Assembly (NCBI GenBank): GCA_014529385.2
Contig: CM043946.1
Span: forward strand, 20,952,577-21,010,576
Source of the DNA: Adiantum capillus-veneris
Lineage: Eukaryota > Streptophyta > Polypodiopsida > Polypodiales > Pteridaceae
Reading direction: 5' to 3'
Length of the DNA stretch: 58,000 nucleotides
A model generated the notes under the pieces. It was not told the origin of the DNA, did no database searches, and saw only the letters and a program-made list of their open reading frames with translations. Both the position numbers and the translations under genes were made by a program. Of this stretch, positions 43,863 to 53,508 are shown in pieces; positions within the stretch are counted from its first letter, which is position 1; every line of letters starts with the position of its first letter.

Positions 43863-46800
43863 TCATGTACCATCATAGAGCATCTTTTCCAAAGAGAGTG
43901 CTTCAGAGTCCTTGACAAGATCTTCATTGTTTGTCCCCTCCGAATTTTGGCTAGAGTTACACTCATGCTTCATGTAACAATACTTACATGAGACAGTGGC
44001 CTTTTGAGAGATCTTTGGTAGGTCCTTTGGTAGACGGCGACTCAAATAGGGCTTCAAGCGATACCCGTTTACTTTCCTGGAGTGCTCTTTACCATTCAAG
44101 TCCATAAGCTGATAGTAACTTGAATTGAAAGCCTTCTTGACTATGTATGGCCCTTGCCATCTAGTTTCAAACTTGGCATCAAAACGATTATCGAGTCGAT
44201 TGTCATACCTTAGCAACAGATCTCCTTCATTGATGCCTTTGTCCTTCAGTTTCTTGTCAAGCTTCTCCTTTGTCTGTGTGGCTTTCCTTTTATAGTACTC
44301 GTATGCTGCTTCTCTTTTCCACTCAAGCTCAGCTAAGGTAAGAAGTCGATCCATCCATGCTTCTTGATCATCTTATGCTGATTTGCCATGAAGTCGCATT
44401 GTTGGAATGTTTAGCTCAATTGGCTGTAAAGCCTCTTGACCATAGACCAAGTGAAATGGTGTGAACTCCGTGGCTTCCCTATATGTGGTTCGATACGCCC
44501 ACAAGGCACCATCCAAGAAGTCATCCCACAACTTTGTCTTGTTTTTCACCATCTTTCTAATGATGCCTGCAATGACACCATTAGCTTTTTCTACCAAACC
44601 ATTTGATTGGGGATAGTAGGGTGTACTGTGACGATGTAGAATGTGAAGTTCTTCACAGACTTCTGTGAGCAATCCCTTTCTAAACCCTGGACCATTATCA
44701 GAAACAATCTCCAAAGGTGTGCCAAATCTACAACAAATGTGAGTGTAGACGAATTTGCTCACTGTCTTCTCATTTACTCTTGCCACACTTTGAGCTTCCA
44801 CCCACCTAGTCATATAGTCTACAGCCACTAGAATGTAGAGTTTACCATTTTTTGTCCTAGGCAGAGGACCCATAGCATCAATGCCCCACTTTTCAAAGGG
44901 TCCATTTGCAAGCACTATTTGCCTCGGGCCATGCACCAACCTTCTATTTCCATTTATCTGACAATTGTGACAGCTTTTACACCAATGTTGAACATCCACA
45001 TGCAAGCTTGGCCAAACATACCCCGCAAGCAAAATCTTCTTCACAGTTGATTCTTGGGCAAAATGACCACCACATGCCTCTTCATGCAAACCTTTTAGAA
45101 TGGTTGGAATTTCCTCGATAGTTGGTACTCTTCTGCACACTTGATCTTTCCCTCTTTGATAGAGGGAGCCTTCTAGGAAGAGATACATGCTTGCCTTCTT
45201 CATGAGTCTCCTCTTCTGAGCTTTTGTGAAGTCTGGTGGAAACTCACCCTCCAAAATGTAGCCAATGATGGGATCCAATGACTCCAATCCCTGGTATCTC
45301 GGTTGCTTGACAGCTGCTGCCACCATGATGACCTGCACTCCTTTCTCAACACATGTAACTGCTTGTTGTGCAAGTAAATCGGCATCTTCATTTTGTTTCC
45401 TAGGAATATGATATAATTGCACCTCCTCAAATTGATTAAATAGCCTACGGATGGTATGAACTTTGGCCCTTAGTCTTTCATTTTTGCATGCCCAAATGCC
45501 TAAAATCTTCTTCACAATGAGAAGTGCATCCCCTTTTACCATGAGACGTTGTATACCATGGCCAATGCATATTTTTAAACCATGAAGTAGTGTGTCATAT
45601 TCTGCTTCATTGTTGCTAGCTGAACTTGGTAGATTGAACTTCTCTTTCATGACCACCTCTCCACTTGGGTTGAGCAACACTAGCCCTCCCCCTACTTTTC
45701 CTGTGGCTCAACGAAAAGCTCCATCAAAGAACAGGGTAAAAGCATTAGGAATACTTTTTGGTGGTGGCAATGGTAGGGTCTTTACTTGAGGCACCTTAAT
45801 TTCCTTCTCATGTACCCTATAAGTGAGAATCCCTGCCAATTGTGCACGCACACTATCTTCTACCTTGAAAGAGTATTGAAACTCTTGCAACTCCATAATC
45901 CACTTTGAGATCCTAGTACTAAGATTCATTTGAGATGACACCCAAGGGAACAAATTCTCTGCGGTGAGGATTACAAAAGGTTTTGGGAGCAAGTAGGATC
46001 TAAACTTTCTCACCGCAAACATGAGAGAAAGCATCATGAGTTCTGCTTCTGTGTAGTCTCTCTCCAAAGCATTCATGACCCTACTAGCAAAGTAGATGGG
46101 TCGCATCCTTGTACTGTGGGGATCTTGTTGTAGCAACACAGCACCAATTGTTTCTTTCCCAGCACTAGAGCTAACAAAGAATGTGTACTCCCAACAAGGA
46201 GGCATGAGTGTTGGTAGCTCTGACAAAATGACTTTAATGTTACAAAAGTACTCTTCAAACTCATCAGACCATGCAAATTGTACTTGTTGTGTCAAATTTT
46301 GCAAAGGGTGAAGTAACTCCGAGGCTAAGTGAATGAAGCGTGACATATATTTCACCTTTTGAATGAATGAGATGACCTCCTTAAGACTCTTGGGTGATGG
46401 TAGCTCAATAAAAGCCTTTGCCTTTGAAGGATCCACTTCAATGCCTTTGTAAGAAACTTTATGACCAAGCAAGATTACTTCATCCTCACCTATATGGCAC
46501 TTGTCGGGGTTGAGTTGACCTCCCATGTCGTAGAGCTTCTTTAAACCTTCTTCTACCCTTTGTAGATGCAATGATTTTGAGCTATAAATACAGAAATCAT
46601 CAATGAACACCCTAATTGACTTTCCAAAGAATGCTTGAAACACCATATTCATGAAACGTTGGAATGTTGCAGGAGCATTTGTCAGACCAAATGGCATGAC
46701 TCTAAAAGCATAACAACCCCAAGGAGTGATAAAGGTTGTTTTCAATTGATCCTCCAGTGCAATCCCTATTTGAAAGTAACCTGAGTAACCATCGCACACA

Positions 46801-49142
46801 GTGTACTTCTCATGACCAGCTACCTCATTTAGTATCTCATCCTGGAATGGGAGGGGAAAGTGATCTCTCTTTGTTGCCTCATTGAGGGGACGGTAATCCA
46901 CACACATCCTCCACTTGCCGTTCTTCTTAGGAGTGACAACAACAGGAGAGACCCACTCTGAATTCTCCACTGGATAAATGAACCCTGCTGCTAGAAGCTT
47001 TCTTACCTCCTTGAGTAAAGCCTGCTCCTTGATGACTCCTAGCCTTCGTAGCTTTTGAGCCTTAGGTGTGGCCTCTGGCTTCAACTCAATCTTGTGTTGA
47101 ACAACATCTACTCCACGCACATCGGTGTAGTCTTTAGCAAAAAGCCTCGGAAATTTCCTTAGCACACATTTGAACTCCTCTCTTTCATCCTTTGTAAGTG
47201 TTGTAGACAACATACCTTCTAACATTCCTTCATCTTCCACCTTTTGGTTCTCGTGGGAACCTACCTCTTCCAAGCCTTGACAAGAGGTCTCTTGGTTGCT
47301 TGGTTTAAACCTTACCCCCATGACTTCGATGGAAGACTCCTCTTCAGTAATGCTGCCGCTACTTTCTTCTTCTGAAGTGCTATCGGTCCAACCTTCTTCC
47401 GTCTCACTTTGAGATGATTCTTCATGGAGCTCCTCTTGGCGTTGCTCCTTCATGTCAAAGACAACCTTCTTATGATTGTCATTCCTGCAAATTAATTTCC
47501 CACTCTCCCAATCCTGCAAAGCTCGCATTTTCATTAGCCATGGTCTTCCTAGGATAAATGGATAACCACTTCCCTTGGTCGACATAACATAAAAATCCAC
47601 CGCTTTCTTAATGCCAAAGGCCTCTACAAAGACATTTTTACAAATGCCTACACACCTAGCCTTGCTATTGTTTGCCATCTTGACTTTGATTTCAGGTGTC
47701 TCATGGATGTGCATGCCTAGTCTTTGCATGAGTCCCTCTGTCATGATGCAAATTTGTGCACCCCCATCCACTAGACCTTTCCTAACCAATCTTCCTTTGA
47801 TGTAACAGTCTAGCACCGGTGTAATGTCCTCATTCATTTCAGCTTGTGCAGTTTTTACAACAGGCACACTCTCTTTTACCTTTCTCCTAGTGCTAACTGC
47901 CCTTGTTAAATCCCTCCTAACTTGTGGACATAATGCAAGAAATTGAGGCCATGAAATATCAGGACCCTTACCTCTCATGTCTTCCAACAAGTTGTACGGA
48001 GCCATACCATGTCCAAGAGGGAAGTCTTGGAGATTGATACGACGTCGAGTCCTCTTAGCTTCCTTGGTCTCCTTTGCCTTCTTGCCTTGTCCATGGTCAC
48101 TCTGTGATGGGACACCCTCTTTCTCTTTACCTTTTCCTCGGCCACGCTTAATGCCATTTTCTTCCATGTCAACCTCATTTGAGTTTGTCACCTCTACCAC
48201 ATGCACATTTGGATCTGGCAAAGGTGGAACTCCTTCTACCCCTTGTGGAGGTGGTCTTGGTCCATTTGGTCTTTGTAGAAGCCTTGGTTGTTGACCAGCT
48301 CCTTCACCTGCATTCATCACTGGGTAATTCAAGTTAGGTCTCCCTGGCTCCCCACGGGGCCAAGGACAATTATACATCCCATGTCCAGACTCTCCGCAAT
48401 TCCAACATTGCAAGACTCTCCTAGGTCGTGGATCTCGCTCTTCAGACTTCTTTGCTTGTCCCTTTGGACCTACAGCTTGTGCAAGGTGAATTGACAGGCT
48501 GCTTAAAGATTCGTTTAACTTCTCAATTACTTCCGCCGTTACCTCAGGGAGCTCCCTCGATGTTGATGCTTGTGACTTACCTTTGGGTCTAAGACCTTCT
48601 ATTGGAACCTCTCCCCTTAAGCACTTGAGTTTCCTATACTTCTCAGCAGCCCTAGTTTCAGCTGCATCAAAAGTAGCAGGTGCACCCACCTCAACTTTTA
48701 CCTTAAGGTCAGGAAAGAGTCCGGCTATGAACCTCTCCTTCTTTAAAAATTCTGCACCATCACTAGGGTTAGCAACATTTCGTATCCATAGAGCCCAAAG
48801 ACGTAGAAACTCTTGCTTGTACAAGTAGTTGTCATCTAAGTCTTTTTGCTTATGAGAAACAATGTCTTGCCATAGTTTTTGAGTGTTTTGGGGATCAAAG
48901 AAGTATCTCTTGAAACGATTCAAAACTTATGTGTAATTCCCCTTAACTTCCTCAGGCAAAGAGTCAAACCAAGTACTAGCATCTTTCCTAAGGACCACCT
49001 CAAACATTTCTACACGTTCTTGATCGGTTACTATCCTCTTGATACGGCAAGACATCTTGAAATTTGCTAAAAATAATTCTGCATCCTCTCCAGGCTCTCC
49101 AAAGAAAAGAGGATATCCAGACATTTGGCGTTGGCTCTCCAT
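43863..49142 (-). pseudogene. G2 Gag-Pol polyprotein, one frame with three in-frame stops
   Basis: One frame of about 1760 codons begins MESQRQMSGYPLFFGEPGED at 49142. Domains in order: Gag capsid; CCHC knuckle CWNCGESGHGMYNC (about 48373-48413); protease VDGGAQICIM (about 47755); RT with VCDGYSGYFQI, MPFGLTNAPATFQRFM and catalytic FIDDF (46594-46608). Next come a first RNase H-like region without its Asp residues, a second archaeal-type RNase H (FFDGAFR, NEAEY, VKGDALL, NEDADLLA; 45300-45735), and integrase with its HHCC end, GIDAMG, SDNGPG and LVEKANG (D,D,E; 45110-44580). A C-terminal beta-rich region ends it; no chromodomain was seen. Stops are TAA 48927-48929, TGA 45708-45710 and TAA 44373-44375. 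At each, a C in the first position (CAA, CGA, CAA) would reopen the frame. Dual RNase H and no chromodomain point to the Tat group. Confidence 0.93.
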
Positions 49143-49191
49143 TATTATGAAAGATTACAACACGAGTTACAATAAGGGATACAATAGAGAT

Positions 49192-49660
49192 TTAGAACCA
49201 CTCGCCTGCAAATGAAGAAGTGAGAAAATACCACTCTAGGTTTTCTTCTTCAGCTATCCAAGCTTCAATAAGGTCTCGATTTGTTTGATCAAAACAAAAG
49301 GGTAGACTATTGATGAGCTCTAAGAAGGGTTGAAATTCTTCAAAGCTAAGGCGATAAACAGAAATCTCTAGAACTTCATTTTCTGGATCCAAAAGAGCAA
49401 CCACGTCCCAAGTGATAAATTGCACTTGCTCTACAATTCCCAATGCACAAGCGGTTTGTATAAAAACTAGATCTTCATGCTCGTCGAAGGCCGTGAGAAA
49501 GTAGCAATTGACTAGGAGCTCCTTTCCTTCGAGTCCACACAATCGGAGTGAGGCAACCTTCTCACAATTTCATAAAGAACATCCTCATCAAGTCCAATCA
49601 AGTTTGCAAGATTTAAAGACTCCACTTGTGCTACAAAATTCCTGGACAAAAACTCCTTAG
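49192..49660 (-). pseudogene. G2 leader ORF 4, frameshifted duplicate of leader ORF 3
   Basis: The open part 49192-49542 (116 residues) matches leader ORF 3 along its length: FIQTACALGIVEQVQFITW against FIQLVCALRLVNRVKFGVW, and YRLSFEEFQPFLELINSLPF against HRLTFGEFFPHLRLINSLPF. The N-terminal part (LANLIGLDEDVLYEIVRRLP) is found in another frame just upstream, to about 49660, so one indel near 49545 has split the gene. It lies 49 bases before the gag start. No known domain except the F-box-like N-terminus described for ORF 3. Confidence 0.6.
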
Positions 49661-49695
49661 GATTATGGTTAAATCATTCAAAAGCATAAAGGGAT

Positions 49696-50250
49696 TTACA
49701 ATGTCTCTATGAACAAAGTGTCATAGAAAGTAGAGAAGGATGAGAATTTATACAAATTTGCAATCTTCTCTATGCTCTCTTTATTAAGACAAGCTCTGAA
49801 TAGCTCCCTATCTCCTTTGTTGAAAGCGAAAGGAAGACTATTAATGAGACGCAAATGAGGGAAAAATTCACCAAATGTGAGTCTATGAAGCATGAACTCT
49901 GGCCGCAAGTTTCCTGAAGAGTCTTCCTCAATGGTGAAATGCACTCGCCAAACGCCAAATTTCACTCTATTTACCAATCTTAGGGCACACACTAGTTGGA
50001 TGAATGCGCGGTCTTCCTTAGTGCCCAACAACAAGAGGAAAATGGAATCCACGCGTAGGACCTTCCGTCTTAACTTCACCACCCTCTTGTTATGAGGGAG
50101 ACGCCTTACTACTTGCTCCTGCAACTCAATTGGTAATAGAGCTAGATCTCTAAGGATTGAACTTTCACTGCACACACATTCCCAGTTAGAACAAATGATC
50201 GTTTTTTTGTTTCTTGTAACAACTTGGACAAAGAAAAAACAAACATACAC
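49696..50250 (-). CDS. G2 leader ORF 3, F-box-like accessory protein
   Basis: 184 residues. After a hydrophobic N-terminal stretch, LRDLALLPIELQEQVVRRLP followed by a basic, Val/Leu-rich segment resembles the F-box pattern (LPxEL...I..RLP), at about 50060-50160. The rest contains the region duplicated in leader ORF 4 (FIQLVCALRLVNRVKF, LINSLPFAFN). It has a proper ATG and is uninterrupted in this copy. F-box proteins recruit targets to SCF ubiquitin ligases, and some plant viruses use one against RNA silencing. Whether this is a real F-box is uncertain, and a retrotransposon protein of this type is not one I know. Confidence 0.5.
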   Translation of the reverse strand: MYVCFFFVQVVTRNKKTIICSNWECVCSESSILRDLALLPIELQEQVVRRLPHNKRVVKLRRKVLRVDSIFLLLLGTKEDRAFIQLVCALRLVNRVKFGVWRVHFTIEEDSSGNLRPEFMLHRLTFGEFFPHLRLINSLPFAFNKGDRELFRACLNKESIEKIANLYKFSSFSTFYDTLFIETL

Positions 50251-50276
50251 ACTATTTTGCCGGGCTGCACTTCATT

Positions 50277-50495
50277 TTAAAATAAAATGAACACATGTAC
50301 ATCAAAAGAAGTGTGGTAGTTGATGAGAGGTAGAATGACAGGGTTTGGTGATGCAAGAATTTCTCCTGCTCTTTGGGCACCAAACATGAACACCATTCGT
50401 TGTTGAAAATGGATCTTTCTACTAATTGCAACGTTTATTCTAATGTGTGGAGTAAAATGAAAGGGAAAAACCTCTATTCCTGGGCCATTATCCAT
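50277..50495 (-). CDS. G2 leader ORF 2, small protein of the shared leader family
   Basis: 72 residues, homologous to leader ORF 1 of the same element and to leader ORF 3 of G1. The pattern is RINVAISRKIHFQQR...GEILASPNPVILPLINY...FDVHVFILF. Hydrophobic alternation suggests beta strands. It starts 21 bases after the stop of ORF 1 and ends 26 bases before the ORF 3 start. ORFs are close but do not overlap. No known family. Confidence 0.55.
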   Translation of the reverse strand: MDNGPGIEVFPFHFTPHIRINVAISRKIHFQQRMVFMFGAQRAGEILASPNPVILPLINYHTSFDVHVFILF

Positions 50496-50516
50496 GGCCT
50501 ATGCATGTCGTAATGC

Positions 50517-50729
50517 TTAAAACAAAAAAAAAATATAGACGTCCAAACTAAGGTCGTACCTAATGAGAGGCAAAATAAAAGGATTTACTGAAGCGTTTAT
50601 CTGGGCCAACCTAAGAGGACCTAAAATTCTACGAATGACACGTTGAAATTGCAACTTAGTACTAACAATTATGTGTACCTTTTGCCTTGCAATGGGAATG
50701 AAGGGATCATACAAATCTTCGTGATTCAT
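50517..50729 (-). CDS. G2 leader ORF 1, small protein of the shared leader family
   Basis: 70 residues starting 56 bases downstream of the primer-binding site. It is the duplicate of leader ORF 2, with VHIIVSTKLQFQRVIRRILG and NASVNPFILPLIRY...LDVYIFFLF. Proper ATG, no interruption. It ends with the same hydrophobic tail as its relatives. As the first ORF of the genomic RNA after the primer site it would be the most easily translated one. Function unknown. Confidence 0.55.
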   Translation of the reverse strand: MNHEDLYDPFIPIARQKVHIIVSTKLQFQRVIRRILGPLRLAQINASVNPFILPLIRYDLSLDVYIFFLF

Positions 50730-50784
50730 GCAAACTACTTGACTATGCTAAAGGTTGATTCTACACAAAAATACACAAGCCGTT

Positions 50785-50801
50785 CCTCCGTGGGGGCACC
50801 A
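50785..50801 (-). other. G2 primer-binding site
   Basis: Identical over 17 bases to the G1 site (CCTCCGTGGGGGCACCA on the plus strand), three bases inside the 5' LTR. tRNA not identified. Confidence 0.9.
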
Positions 50802-50804
50802 ATT

Positions 50805-51065
50805 TGAGGCGGTCCGGGGCGGGCAACAAGAAGAGTGGCCTCTAGACACCCTTCAAGGCTCCCGTGCTGCTCAATGGGGCTGGGGCACAACACAACACAA
50901 ACCAAAACAACAAACCCACAGCCAAATCCCAACTACACAAGGGGCACCACCTAGTTTAAGAGCGAACTAGGACGCAAAAGAGGAGAATCGTTAGAGCAAC
51001 CACAAACAAGCAAGGAATTTTCACTAACCCTAACACCAATGGAACACTCTTACACACTAAAACAC

Positions 51066-51132
<67 letters not shown>

Positions 51133-53508
51133 TGCTCGGGCTGCTTGAAACGTATCGGCAATGATCAAGCAAACACAAGTATATATTTAAGAAAGAGAGA
51201 GAAAGGGGGAGGGGGTGCTTGTTGCATTAATACCTTCTTACGAATCTGTCATGACAAATCAAAGTGAGATTAGTATTTGTTCAACATAGCTTGCATAAAT
51301 TTCACCACAGCACATCACAAGAAAAGCCACCCCAATCACTGTCTTAAGGCTAGGGGAGTCCTCTCCACCCTGTCGCCCTCTTACAGTATGTGGGATTTAT
51401 GGCTAGATTGATGACAACACCAGAGACAAGCTATCAAGAACTTAACAAAAAACACCAAGACACTTACGCATCATTGTTGTCCATTACTTCACGTTGAAAG
51501 GGAGACAAAGTATCCAAGCTTAGTCCAAATCCACCCTCCTTGATTCAGTAAATGTTGGGCTTACACTAGTAGGAGAAATGATAGATTTCCTACTCTCAAT
51601 TGAATGATCACTCTCTCTCTTACAATGGCATAGAGTTCCCTTGCTAATCCCCTATTACAACACATGCACATGCATAAGACAATGAGCTTCCACTCAAGAG
51701 CTCCTTCTAGAGAGGTTGAGCTTGGCTTCTCAAGCTATAGCATAGTGCTCTTGCTTATAGCTCCCCCCTTTTGTGCTAGCTACACCCTCCTTTTATAGCA
51801 ATTTTGAAGGCTAGGGTTACTCCTCTAACCATGGTTGGGTTAGATTTTCAGCAATTTATCTAATTTCTTTTGCTTGGAATTATCAAGAAGTTGGTGAGGA
51901 AAGAGAGAGGAGAGAAATGGAGGTGATAGGACTTTTCATAGTGGGTTAGTGTTAGTAGAGTTAGTATTAATTTACAAATGGAATTGGATATTTACAATGG
52001 GAGTATCCATGCATGATACAAATAAGGAAGAAAAAACTCTTAAGAGGTAAGAAAAGGTGGCTTTCTTACAAGGTTGATGCTCCAAGTGTCTTGAGTAGGG
52101 CCGATTTTGACGCCTGTTGACGGTCCACTAGCTTTGACGGTACATTTTTTCTCCACTCTTGACCTTCCTTGAGAGACAAGGTAATTGAAGCTGAGTAATC
52201 AACCACCATGATGCTGTCTTTTAAGAGAAAAGGCTGAATTTTGTGGTTTTTTTGATAGATATGGGTAAATTGGAGGAGGAAAAATGAGACTAGGTGGTCA
52301 ATTTTGGAATGGAATTGTGTGTGGGAGGTATGAGTTCACCATGGTTTCTCTTATTGTTCAAGGTCGAGGAGAAGGTGAGTAGAGTGCAGAGAGGAGTGGT
52401 GAGAGAGATGGGGATGATGAGTGGAGAAGTGTGTGTGAAAGAGGAAAATGATAAAGTGGAAGAGAGAGTGTGGCTGCATAGCATGGAAAAACTGGGGTCC
52501 ACTAAAAAAATCACAGCTCACAGCTCGTAGGTCAAAAAAATATGAAAAAATTTGAGGCAAAAGTTCAGCCCACGAGCTACAACTTTTGTTTGTATCACCT
52601 TTTCAAAGTCGGAGAGCAAGTGAACTTTAAAAATTCAACAAAACCGATCGTTTTTTTCCACTGCAAAGGTCCTTGTGGGGTCCTTCTTTGGATGATTCTT
52701 TTGAATATCTCCAAGAGTGAGCCCTCCATAGTGCATGTATGCATGCCACCTACCCTTGACCTTATTTGGTAGTTCTATAATTGAAGATATTGTTGAGATT
52801 ATGATATAAGTGAATAGTACAACTAAGAAAATCAAATATTGAGGGGTCTAAAAAAATATGTACATGCCAAATATAAATAATATAAGTGGAAAAAAATATA
52901 AAGGGGTCAAAAGAAATCTCTCTCATTATGAGGCTACCATAAAAAGATAAATATTTTTGGTGTTCTAATTTTTTAGAAAAACAAACAAAATAATGTAGGA
53001 AGGGAAAAATCACAATAGTGAAAAAATATACACATAAATAAAACTAGTTTTTTTGGATTTTTGTTGGGGTGGAGTTACACCAAATATAAGAGAACCTTAC
53101 ATGAAAATATTTCTATATGGAATAAAGAGTATGAAAAATGGTAAGAAAAAATAGTGGTAATGGTGAGGCAATGTACAGAGCATAAATAACACACACCTAG
53201 GTAGAAATATTTAAATAAATACCAAAATAATTATGAAAAAATCTTTTATTTAGGCCCTATATACAATGAAATATTTACACACAAATGGGCCATAATATAC
53301 TTATAATTTTTATTTTTTTTATTTTTTTGGCTCAACTAGCCCAGTGACTAGCTAATTGAGGGTTTTTTAAGAAGATATGGGAAAAGTCCCGTGACTCACG
53401 CACGTCTATGTATAGTGAAATGGTAGGGATAGCCACAGTGTTTGGGTGATTTTGGTAGGGTGAGGTAACTCACTGTGGTAATTACAAAGAGCCGAAAAAT
53501 GGCTATCA
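50805..53508 (-). repeat. G2 5' LTR (2704 bp)
   Basis: Collinear with 41108-43834. The (AG)n run is shorter here (51069-51129, 61 bases against 83), which accounts for nearly all the length difference. TATA box at 51790-51797, minus orientation. Confidence 0.95.

Larger units (their letters stand above)
41108..53508 (-). mobile_element. Gypsy element G2: complete Tat-like Ty3/gypsy retrotransposon with leader ORFs
   Basis: A 12.4-kb minus-strand element. It has a 2727-bp LTR at 41108-43834, polypurine tract 43835-43850, gag-pol 49142-43863, four leader ORFs 49192-50729, primer site 50785-50801 and a 2704-bp LTR at 50805-53508. It is flanked by ATAG on both sides (41104-41107 and 53509-53512), a 4-base target duplication (5 is usual). 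LTRs differ by about 24 substitutions, one indel and the GA-repeat length, so insertion is recent. gag-pol is one frame with three in-frame stops, so this copy cannot make an intact polyprotein, though it may still be transcribed. Confidence 0.95.

Noticed and set aside
43863-49142. RNA editing restoring the stop codons in G2
   Set aside because: U-to-C editing that removes stops is known in organelles of some non-seed plants, not for nuclear retrotransposon RNA; decay by deamination explains the pattern more simply.
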